Of a DNA stretch of 64,000 bases, positions 1 to 8,845 are shown piece after piece. Source of the stretch: Aurifilum marmelostoma (Eukaryota > Ascomycota > Sordariomycetes > Diaporthales > Cryphonectriaceae); the NCBI GenBank assembly GCA_027559495.1, contig JAMXSV010000008.1:124001-188000 (forward strand), read 5' to 3'. Below the pieces are notes generated by a model. It did not search any database. It was not told the origin of the DNA and saw only the letters and a program-made list of their open reading frames with translations. Numbering within the stretch: the stretch's first letter is position 1; each line of letters starts with the position of its first letter. A program made the translations under genes and the position numbers.

Positions 1-25
1 ACATATACTGATTATCATTGCGCAG

Positions 26-832
26 GAAGTCTCAGACAGCCTCATGAACCGCATCGGAGAGCTCATGTCCATGCCGCGAACATCCGAGCTGGACGAAGCA
101 CAGCAGAGATGCATTGTCTCGTACCGATTATCCCTGCTGGAAACGCCCGTGATGATCAATACTCTCGAGAACCGGTCCCTCATTTCTGCCAGCGGTACGA
201 CTGGCCTCCGCACATGGGAAGCCGCCCTTCATCTTGGACAGTACCTGTGCGCCAACCGCGAGATTGTCCAGGGGAAACGAGTGCTCGAGCTTGGAGCAGG
301 TACAGGGTACCTGTCCATTATCTGCGCAAAGCATCTCGGAGCTGCTCATGTGACGGCTTCGGATGGCTCGGGCAAGGTGATTGACAACCTTACTGACAAC
401 CTGACCCTGAATCACATTCAATGGAGCTACAACGCTTCAGCCGAGTCTGCCGTCACTCCAAGGCTGCTAGAGTGGGGCCACGCTCTGGTTGGAACCGAAG
501 AGGACGTATGGAATGGGGGTCGAGAAATTGATCTCGTCATTGGCTCAGACATCACCTACGACCAAAGAGCACATGCACCGTTGATTGCAACATTCAGAGA
601 TCTTCTCGACCTCTTCCCCGGTGCTGTCATCATCATTGCTATCAAACAGAGAAATGTGGCAACCCTAGCGGCCTTTCAAGAAGCCTGTTCTCGCAGTGGA
701 CTTCATGTGGAACCATCAAACTTCGCCGTCGAAGAAGTATACGACATCTCACAGGAGCAAGAGGTTTTGACTCCATTCTATAGCTCCTCAGCACCGATAC
801 GTCTTTTCCATGTGTCAAGTGCTGTAAAATAG
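26..832 (+). CDS. efm3: eEF2-lysine methyltransferase, EFM3/FAM86 family (5' partial)
   Basis: This is a seven-beta-strand SAM-dependent methyltransferase; yeast Efm3 and human EEF2KMT (FAM86) methylate a lysine of elongation factor 2 in the cytosol. The family block SGTTGLRTWEAALHLGQYL is followed by SAM motif I, VLELGAGTGYLS, then by an acidic motif (TASDGSG) and the post-motif DLVIGSDITYD expected of lysine-specific family members. The gene starts upstream of the window. The frame is open from base 2, but bases 1-25 look like an intron end (ACTGAT branch site, then GCAG at 22-25), so the visible exon probably begins at 26 with GAAGTCTCA. The stop is at 830-832. The first in-window ATG (44) is internal, because the FAM86 N-terminal helical region is missing. 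Family assignment is strong; the exact substrate lysine is inferred from homologues. Confidence 0.85.
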   Translation, partial: EVSDSLMNRIGELMSMPRTSELDEAQQRCIVSYRLSLLETPVMINTLENRSLISASGTTGLRTWEAALHLGQYLCANREIVQGKRVLELGAGTGYLSIICAKHLGAAHVTASDGSGKVIDNLTDNLTLNHIQWSYNASAESAVTPRLLEWGHALVGTEEDVWNGGREIDLVIGSDITYDQRAHAPLIATFRDLLDLFPGAVIIIAIKQRNVATLAAFQEACSRSGLHVEPSNFAVEEVYDISQEQEVLTPFYSSSAPIRLFHVSSAVK

Positions 833-1110
833 CAGCTAAATGAACACCACTATCAAAAGTGAAGCGCAAATTACAATTTGGCCGGCTGAGTCCATCTCTA
901 CAGGGTAACGTGTTCATTCGTGGCAATAACAAATTAATATCAATCGAAATGATGGTACAATATGAGAAACATCCAACTAATAAGTGTACCAGACCTGTCT
1001 TGCGAACATCAATGAAGTTTGTAGATAAAATCAATGGCAAAGACACAGGGCTACAATCAATTTTTATCTGGACAAGTAATAATCAATACCAGAAACACGA
1101 CTCTCACTTT

Positions 1111-2450
1111 TCATAAGCAATCCTGCCGCTTCCTTGTCTTGCCTTTTGGCGGCTGTGGAGCTATCACGGTCGGCGACGGGCGCTCGCCTCGCCTGGGCCA
1201 GTTGAAACCTAATGCTGTCTGCGAATGCTGCGGTGTCTGGGAACTAGATGGTATGTCTCGCCCGACTCCAGGCCAAGCTATCATCTTGACCATCATGCCT
1301 GGCTCGACAACATCGTCCCAGAGCTCGGGGAGGATAATAGACCCCTTGCATGGCTTCGGCAGGAGATGGGAGGGCGGGCCGGTAGGCGTGATGGTGGGCA
1401 AGGAGGGCCCAGCAGCGGAGAAGCTGGAGAGCGCCGTCTCTAAAGGGTTGAACTGTGACGGATGGCTGGCAAGGGTCGATTTGATGGTTGCTGCGATCGG
1501 GTCCACCCAGACGTCGTGGATGATAAGGTCGTAGTGCCTTGCTATGATATGAGGTCGTAAGTTATCGATATTGGCGAATGCTGACAGGATCAACTTCTTC
1601 ATTCCCTGATGATTTATCGCAGGCGTTAGGTCGAGCCAGATCATGACACAATATCCAGAACATGGCCTCAGACACCACAGCTAAAGCTCACCTTCCACGT
1701 CCTGGCTTTCTGCCAAGGAAAAAGATAGTATCTGCCGATGCAGTCGACAAATCTGATGGGAAGCTTTGGGGGCGGGGCACTCGCATCTTTCTCCCAGGGC
1801 AAACCGCTCACAGTTTGCGTCATCTGCGGTGCGGGCGACGCCTGCGTTGACTTGTGCTGGGCTGCTGCTGCATGTTCAATGCCCTTTCCCTTGCTCATTT
1901 TAGACGATCCATGGTGAACGTCCTCAGCCCTAGGGTTCCTCTGGGTTTCATGTCTTGTCTCGTGTGTGTGATCCTCGTCGATTGCTTCAACCATGAGCCC
2001 AAAGGAAACATAGGAGCTCTGACGAGTCGCTGAAGTTGTGAGTGACTGACATCCGCTATCATGCGGTGAGTCTGCCAACGAGAGATGTGACCGAGTATTA
2101 TCTGCTTGGTCTCTTGCCCCAGGCTTCTTTTCTACCTTCTTGACACCTTCAGATGAGCTATCAACAACCATCGAAGCACTGTCATTATGCGACCTTGTAT
2201 CGGATGGGTCGACATCCTTTTCGGCATCATGCAGTCCGTGCTCATCGCTGGCCAGGTCCTTTTCCACGCAATGTTTGTAGCCATGCTGTTCCGCCGCATA
2301 TGGCTGCTTCTTGTCGTCTCCGGACTTGTTGTCAACAACCTTGTGGGCATCACCATCATCATTACCGCCTCCAAAACTTATCTGTGGTAAATCCGTTACA
2401 TCTGGGCGAATCGCAAGGCCCGAGAGACTCACAGTGATGGAGTGCGACAT
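1111..2450 (-). CDS. Ubiquitin-like-domain (ULD_2 type) protein, two exons
   Basis: Two open frames are joined by an 86-bp intron: exon 1 2450-1692, intron 1691-1606 (GTGAGC donor, CCTAAC branch, ATCAG acceptor), exon 2 1605-1111, about 417 residues. Across the junction the reading is ARTWK then GMKKLILSAF. This matches the fungal ubiquitin-like domain found in many uncharacterised proteins: a PIRFVDCIGRYYLFPW strand, then the helix, then HYDLIIHD, and a final SIILPELWDDVVEPGMMVKM block. The N-terminal 220 residues are low-complexity and rich in D, S, H and K, probably disordered. Between HYDLIIHD and the last domain block lies an unusually long insertion of about 60 residues (VWVDPIAATIK onward). 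The function is unknown; the family is often attached to signalling-type N-termini. The start at 2450 is the first in-frame ATG, and an extra upstream exon cannot be excluded. Confidence 0.72.
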
Positions 2451-3995
2451 GCCGACCCCGCAAAGCTGGTTTGACGAGCACAGAAGAGCGCAACCTTCCG
2501 AAATGGACGTGAAGGATTTTTCGATGATAGCTTCGCCTTATCACGGATCCTCTCCCATATCTGACTGATCTAGATAGCAGATACCGCTCGGCATCAAGAA
2601 CAGCGCCCGCCTCTTCTTCCAAAAGAGCCCGGAGGAATCATGCAGAGTGTAGCCAACTGCTCCCGGGATGCCGGTGCGAGCTCCAAGGCCAACATTGTGG
2701 GGAAGTAAGCAAGCATCACACGACGTCGCTCGTGATTGGTGACCGCTCCCGGAGGCCTGTCGGGTCATCAGAAGGACTAACATGGGATAACTGCAGATCA
2801 CGTTGCCTTACAAGCCCCAGACCACGTTCGCCCTATGATGGAGGGTTGGGATGTATGTGCGGATTGTTGGTGGATGTTGGCGGATGTTGGCGGATGTTGG
2901 CGGATGTTGGATCTAGACCGTATTACGATAAAACGTCCGCGCACTGGGACTGACTAGGGTACATTTGGCATTGCACATGTACTTGACGGGATGTTGTGGC
3001 TGTGGTCTTTTGTGTGTCGAGTTGGGGGCCTAAGCCAAGATCTCGTTGCGGGCAAAAGGCCGAGTGAGTTGTTGCGACGATGTGCGTTGAATCTCAAAGA
3101 CTGATGAAAGGCCTCCCTCTACCTGATGTGTCAATACTAAGTAATCAGACAGCTTCATACAAACTCTGTCGTCTACACAGGATTGATACATGTGTATGGA
3201 TGACTGTGTTATTTACCTACTAAGGTACTCAGCTACTTTTACTTCCCTTCAGTGCGCGTATTTGATTCAGCATGTGTTGACACACCATGAATCCTCCTGT
3301 AATGATAATCACACAGAATGAGAGTCTGCATACTTGACTTGAAAAACATTCACCTCTGGAATTAATTCAGATGAGCCCAAGCTCGCCATTCCTTTCGACT
3401 TTGACTTGCATGCTGCGCCTGACTACACAGTGTTCTCAAAACCGAAAGCCATCATCCAGCTAAGAAATCAATGTTGATCCTTGATTTAATTACTGTAACT
3501 CAGTGTAGCAGTCAAGGATCATGCTAGGGTGCACACTTGATCAACCTGCCTGGGCACCTGTTAGAGGCCTCACAAGGAGATTGAAAGAGCGGCCATGGAA
3601 GTTGATCTTATTAATGCCAGTTTCTGTATACTGCTGACGATGACATTTACTTGATGTGAGAGAGAATCAAATAGGAGTGTGCAGATAAAAGGAATTTGAG
3701 GCCTTGAAGGTACCTAGGGAAAAAACAGAGCAGCGTATCCTATTGGGAGAGATGAAAGACATAAAGGGACAACCAAAGCCCTCCCTTTCTATTTACTATC
3801 TCCCGCCCCCCCATTGCTTCCTTCGGGGGGTAGCAAGCATGAAACCTAGACTAAACAAGAGAACAGAAAGCATGGGTATAACTTATTTTCCAGACACCTC
3901 AGTCACCATCAAAGTAGGAAAGGTAGAGAAGGAAAGGAAGAAGAGGAGAGGTTGGGGGAGAAAGAGAAAAGAACGTTGCGGGTAATCGATCATCA
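2451..3995. other. Intergenic region between ULD gene and C2H2 gene
   Basis: No coding signal was found beyond short chance frames. The region holds the promoter of the ULD-domain gene (right side of 2450, minus strand), the 10-bp tandem repeat at 2861-2910, and the 3' flank of the zinc-finger gene ending at 3996. Around 3100-3700 the DNA is AT-richer than the neighbouring genes. Confidence 0.6.
2861..2910. repeat. 10-bp tandem repeat, five units
   Basis: Four near-perfect copies of CGGATGTTGG occupy 2871-2910 (the first begins with T instead of C). They are preceded by a degenerate copy GGATTGTTGG at 2861-2870. The unit length is not a multiple of three and no gene covers it, so this is a non-coding minisatellite upstream of the ULD-domain gene. 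Confidence 0.85.
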
Positions 3996-6050
3996 TCATT
4001 CATCCTCCCCTTCAGCATCCTCATCCCCCTCATCCACAAAGATCTCGCTCTTGACCGAGACGTCGGCACTCAGCTCGCCAAATGAGAACGACGACAAAGC
4101 CCTTGAGCTACTGCCGACGCCGCCGACGACCGAAGACGACGCGCTGATGCTGGGAAACGCCGGAGTTGTCACGTCCCTCTTCCTGCCCACGCCCCTGCCG
4201 CCGCCGGCCGCCTGGAGCGGGTTATTCAGCAGCCAGCCGCCGTGGCCCACAGGTCGCACGATGGCGACGTCGCTCCTGGTGACCCATTCCATCAGCGATG
4301 GGTCTGTCGGCCCGCCAAACATGACGGGCTGCTCCCGTCCCAGGGCCGCATTCTCCAGGTGTCGCGCGACGTGCTCCATGCGCTGGTCCCAGGCCTCGGG
4401 ACCGGTAAATGTTTCGGTGCAGTGCGTCGCGGGACACTCCATGAAGTCAGGCAGCTGACAGCGCTCGCGCCGGGCACCATCCTGGAGACCTTTTATCTGC
4501 TGATCCCATTCGGCACCGGGTGGGCCGCTGGCTGAGTTTTTCTTGCTGGGCTTGCCAGGCTTGCTTACATTCCCAGGTGTGTGCATCCGCCGGATGTGCT
4601 GGGTGTAGAGGTCCTTGCGGTTGAAGATGGCGCCGTTCGGGAGGGGCGGCGCGAGGCTTTGGTCGAGGCCCAGCGCGTGCTCGACTGTAGCTTGGGTGTT
4701 GGTCTTGCCTCTGCCCTTGCGCTTAGGGGCCGTGAGGCTGTTCTTGTTGTTTCTGCAGGTGTCGATGTCGCAAAGCCAGTAATGCAGCACGAGATGCTGC
4801 GACATGACATGTCGCTTCCACTCGTTCTTGCTGGCAAAGGTCGAGTTGCATCCGGCAAAGCGAAAGACGCAGATGAAGGGTCGTGTGTGCTGCTTCTTGA
4901 TGTGCGCCTGGAGGGTGGGATCGTCTTTGAAGAAGAGAGAGCACTCATAGCATTGGAAAGATGCGCTGCCGCCGCTCGTGGAGGGCGGGAGGGACCTGGC
5001 CGGGTGAGCAACGGTCGACGCTGTCTTCGATCTCTTGGGCGCGTTCTCAAGCCTGTTGGAAGCGTCTCTCTTGGGACGGCCCCCACTCCGTCGCGCGGAT
5101 GATGATGCTGCCCGCTGCCTGCCGGGCTGGTATTCGTCATCGCCTTCGTCGTCGCCATCAGCTTCGCCGTCTTCTTCTTCTTCTCCTTCTTCCTCCTCGC
5201 TTCTGGAAGGACTTCTGATAGAGTCCATGTCTATTTCGGCGTCGGAGCCTTCGCTATCTCTGGCACTGGGAGTTGGGTAGGCATCCGTGACCTTCACAAC
5301 GATGGGTGGCTGCTGAGGCGGGTTGTTCTCTTGTTTGACAACAGTCGATGACTGTTTGGGCGTCCTTCTGCCAAGGTAGGCCTGATCGACAGGTGATTGT
5401 CTGCTCGCGACATCCGTCGTAGCGGGGATGGACGCCTGGCTGCCGAATGTGTAGCTCCGTTGGGGCGAGTCGAAGCTAAGCACCGCAGGAGAGTCTTGCC
5501 AGTCATTCGAGACCTCGTCGGTGGAATTGACCTCCGACAGGGAAACACAAGAATGACCGTCTCCAGGGAACCCGCCGACACCAGAGAGGAAGATCTGAGA
5601 GTGTGTCTTGAACAGATCAATTGGCGCAGCTTGGAAGGTAGGAAACATTGTTAGATCAGGAGGTGTCGAGGGCATGTGGTCGGTCTGCAGGTCGGTGTCT
5701 GCACGGGGACTAAGAGCACTGCCGCAGTGAGAAGGCTCCTGAGACGAGGAAAGGGACTCGTGACGGTGGTGTGAAGCCACTGGAGGAATTGAGGCGACAG
5801 GCGGTGCCAGTGAGGGGACCTGTTGCTGCGGCATCGCGATGAAGAGCGGCTGCCTCTGGTTGTCTGTTAAGAATCTCTCCATGGAAGCCTGATTCCAGGA
5901 GGGCATTGGTTGGGCCAGACCACCTTGATCTGTGTATTCCGAGTGGACATAACCATCTGTCGAGTCGAGGCCGGGGAAGCTCGTAGGCCCGCTGTATTGT
6001 TGTTGAAAGCCTGAATAGACGCTCTCGAAGGGCATTTGTGTGTAGTCCAT
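3996..6050 (-). CDS. C2H2 zinc-finger transcription factor, 684 residues
   Basis: This is an uninterrupted single-exon frame. Residues 1-360 are Q/S/P-rich and probably disordered, with an acidic stretch at 284-306 (runs of E and D) followed by a basic patch (RSGGRPKR, then APKRSK) that may be a nuclear localisation signal. Fingers: C367-x2-C370...H383-x4-H388; C394-x6-C401...H414-x4-H419 in the motif FASKNEWKRHVMSQH; an interrupted finger C427-x4-C432...H485-x4-H490 split by a basic insert; and C539-x4-C544...H560-x3-H564. The C-terminus is glycine/serine-rich and then acidic (GDEDAEGEDE). The SKNEWKRH finger and the long-insert finger are typical of a large family of Pezizomycotina C2H2 regulators whose targets are mostly unknown. 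The gene shares this finger type with its minus-strand neighbour at 8846-11693. The start is the first ATG of the frame. Confidence 0.88.
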   Translation of the reverse strand: MDYTQMPFESVYSGFQQQYSGPTSFPGLDSTDGYVHSEYTDQGGLAQPMPSWNQASMERFLTDNQRQPLFIAMPQQQVPSLAPPVASIPPVASHHRHESLSSSQEPSHCGSALSPRADTDLQTDHMPSTPPDLTMFPTFQAAPIDLFKTHSQIFLSGVGGFPGDGHSCVSLSEVNSTDEVSNDWQDSPAVLSFDSPQRSYTFGSQASIPATTDVASRQSPVDQAYLGRRTPKQSSTVVKQENNPPQQPPIVVKVTDAYPTPSARDSEGSDAEIDMDSIRSPSRSEEEEGEEEEDGEADGDDEGDDEYQPGRQRAASSSARRSGGRPKRDASNRLENAPKRSKTASTVAHPARSLPPSTSGGSASFQCYECSLFFKDDPTLQAHIKKQHTRPFICVFRFAGCNSTFASKNEWKRHVMSQHLVLHYWLCDIDTCRNNKNSLTAPKRKGRGKTNTQATVEHALGLDQSLAPPLPNGAIFNRKDLYTQHIRRMHTPGNVSKPGKPSKKNSASGPPGAEWDQQIKGLQDGARRERCQLPDFMECPATHCTETFTGPEAWDQRMEHVARHLENAALGREQPVMFGGPTDPSLMEWVTRSDVAIVRPVGHGGWLLNNPLQAAGGGRGVGRKRDVTTPAFPSISASSSVVGGVGSSSRALSSFSFGELSADVSVKSEIFVDEGDEDAEGEDE

Positions 6051-6534
6051 CTTTGTTCCTCGGTATGTTGAGTGCCGTTCAACGACCTCATACGTTGTGA
6101 TGATTTTTGAAGGCGTCCAGAGATTTTGCTTCGAGCCAAGGTCCCGTGGAGAACCAGTGTTCGACCCGAGCTGTACAAAACAAAAGGAGCAAGGGCCCCC
6201 TAAGCACGATCCTCACAGCCTTGTGGTGGTGGTAGTGGGTCAGCCGGCTGGGAGAGGATTGTCGGTCTTTGGCAGACGTGGAGGGGAGATAGGGACAGGG
6301 GATAAGGTCTGTTTAATACAATGTCTGCGTCCAGGAAATAATTTCTGAACAGCACGAATTGAGAGAAAATCTCAGGGACGTGTAGACCAAGACGATCGAA
6401 GTGGTCTAGGAAAGTCACCAAGGTGGCTTTGCGTAGTAAAAGCCATGGTGAACGGAGTGGCGAAGCCAGAGGCTTTCAAGATATGTATAAGAAATATAGG
6501 TTACCACACTGTAGAATATGGCGACGTTAGCAGA

Positions 6535-6548
6535 GGGGGGGGGGGGGG
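6535..6548. repeat. G14 homopolymer
   Basis: Fourteen consecutive G on the plus strand, non-coding, about 490 bp upstream of the zinc-finger start codon. It is one of several G/C runs of 11-15 bases in this window. Confidence 0.95.
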
Positions 6549-7612
6549 AGAGGGATCCTGCGGCGCGTGTACACACAATCTCTCCTTCTCACACACACAC
6601 ACGCACACATTCTCTCTGGCTCTGCAGAGCCGCATGGTGGGATTCCAGCCAATACCCTCTTGGCTTTGTCCTCCCCAACCAGCGCACGCCGTCGCTCATC
6701 TGGCTGATTGGGTCATTCCAGGTAAATGCCCACTCCTCTGCTTACGCCGGTGCCACGCCTGGCTTGTCTCGCATGCACGAACACCCCTGTCTCGTCCACG
6801 GCACTAGAAGATTTGGGTCGACCGTGATGAGGGTGAGCCGTGAGGATGTGGACGAGGGAGGGAGTGGAGTATACTTTAGACAAGACCCGCCGAGTTGCTG
6901 CGCCCCTCATGGGACTGGGAATCTGCACGGCAAGGAGAGACCATCGCGTAGTACTTTTGCTGACCATGGACCTCTCTGTCCCGGATGACACCCCCCCATC
7001 CATCGGCACGGGCTGGCCTGTCGAATACTTGTCTGCGAACCGCCCGTGTCTCCACCGCCAGGACCAGGAGATTGGCTGCTCTTGCCCCACCCCGGGCTCA
7101 GCTTGAGGCTCTGCGGGCGGGGTTCCTGGATCATTGTGTCTCACTCACGAGTGTGGCTAGCTCCCTGCCCGTTGTGTAGGGAGAGTCTCTCCTCCCGCCA
7201 TTTGGGGACCTGTCGCCATTTGCGGACCTGTCAAACGCGAAGGTCTCGACATCATTCCCGTTCTTGCCGTCGGCCGTGATCTGACAGGATTTGAGGATCC
7301 GACCAGTAACACAGATCTCCTTTCGCAAATAGCACACCTGCGTCTGTGAGACATGCTTGTAGCGCTCCGCCCCGTTGACGCACCCGCATATGAGTTGTCC
7401 ACACAAAGTTTAGGCAACGGTGCCAGGCATTCAAAAGGCAAACAATATCGACATTATTCCACATTACCGCCCGACCGCCAGCTTCACACCACGAGGACCC
7501 CCACAGCGCTCGATGTACCGAGCTACAGCTAGACACCGATCATTGCCGATTGTCTGAGCTGTCGATCCCCCATTTAGCGCCACGCCATTGTGTTGACCTC
7601 CCAACAGGACCA

Positions 7613-7640
7613 GGTGTGTGTGTGTGCGTGTGTGTGTGTT
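7613..7640. repeat. TG microsatellite
   Basis: A GT/TG dinucleotide run with one C interruption (GTGCGTG), in non-coding DNA. Confidence 0.9.
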
Positions 7641-8845
7641 TGTTACTATGATGTGACCATAATATCTGGTTTGGGTGTGGGTGGGTGCGTGGGTGGGTGA
7701 GTGGGTGACTAAGGGAGGGTTCTGTGGGTGCACAGAGGCCAACAGCAGTAATATACCGCCATACATAGTACACTTCTCAACAGAGGGTCTAGGCAGGGGA
7801 GGGGGGATGGCTACGCCCGACCATGGTGAGGGTGCTGCAGATCAGACCACTCACAGCCGCGAGCGCCATGCGTGGCACAGCGGCGGCCAACTGCCCTGCA
7901 CCCTCTCCAACATTCTCTCCGCTCTTTCTCACCCCGCGGCCTGAGGCTGCCCCATTCTTTTTTACTTGCTTTTTTTTTCTTTTCCCCCTTCTGATCTCTC
8001 TTCCTTGAGCCTCAACATCACATCGCGCCTTCTCCAAGATGAAGAGATTTCTCCTGCGATCCTGAAGGTGGACTTGGCCCCCAAAACCTGTTCCAGGGGG
8101 TGTTGTGATTACTGGCTCAGTGAAACCCAGGCGAGAAGCTGGCATGTGTGGCTAGACTCTGTTTGGACACACGCCCTTTCGGAGCTGAACAGGTCTCTCT
8201 TTCTCTACGGCTATCCTTTCAGCCAGGTCCTGTTGATCCTGTTCCATTTGTGGAGGGCGGTGCTCAAAAAGAGACCTCGTCTAGCGGCAAGGTCTTGATT
8301 TTGGAACTTGGATCCCCGAGCAGGTGTTGGTGATAGGCAGTGCTTGACAAAGCATCCTGCAGACGGGGTCGCAGGCCGCCTTACCGTGTTTGGGTGCCCA
8401 CTAGCTTGTAAGCGTCTCTCGGTCGCGAGCATTTCGTGGTTCGCCTGCCATTCACACTGGTCGATGCCACCTCGCCAGGCGACAGTCTCAAAAATATGAC
8501 TAAGACGGGCGGAGCCCGTTCTGGCCTACCTTCTGCAGCTCAATATGCCGATCGGTGACAAGCATTGAGTTCAAGTTACCAGGCGATGGTCCTTCTGTCC
8601 GGGGTGTGCTGCAAGGACAGCAGAGATGCGTCTTCTGCGCTCTCTGGGTTGCGCCTCGATCCACGGGCCGGCCCCAATGCGACTGAAATCTTTTGCTTCT
8701 TCTCCCGTCAAGGTCACATGTGCCTGCCGCCAGATTCTGCAAGTCATCGTGCAGGATGTTGTTTAGGTTACAGAAGAACTGAAATCAAGATGTTCAAGAC
8801 TTGCTTGCTATCTTTCGTACTCCCCTCCATCAAGTAGGCGACTCA

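Larger units (their letters stand above)
6051..8845. other. Long upstream region of the 684-residue C2H2 gene
   Basis: About 2.8 kb without a gene I can support. It contains the promoter and leader of the zinc-finger gene starting at 6050, a G14 run at 6535-6548 followed by an (AC)-type run near 6590-6610, the TG repeat at 7613-7640, and a GGGT-rich stretch at 7676-7709. Open frames on both strands here are short, overlapping and of biased composition. A long upstream region is common for fungal regulators. Confidence 0.55.
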
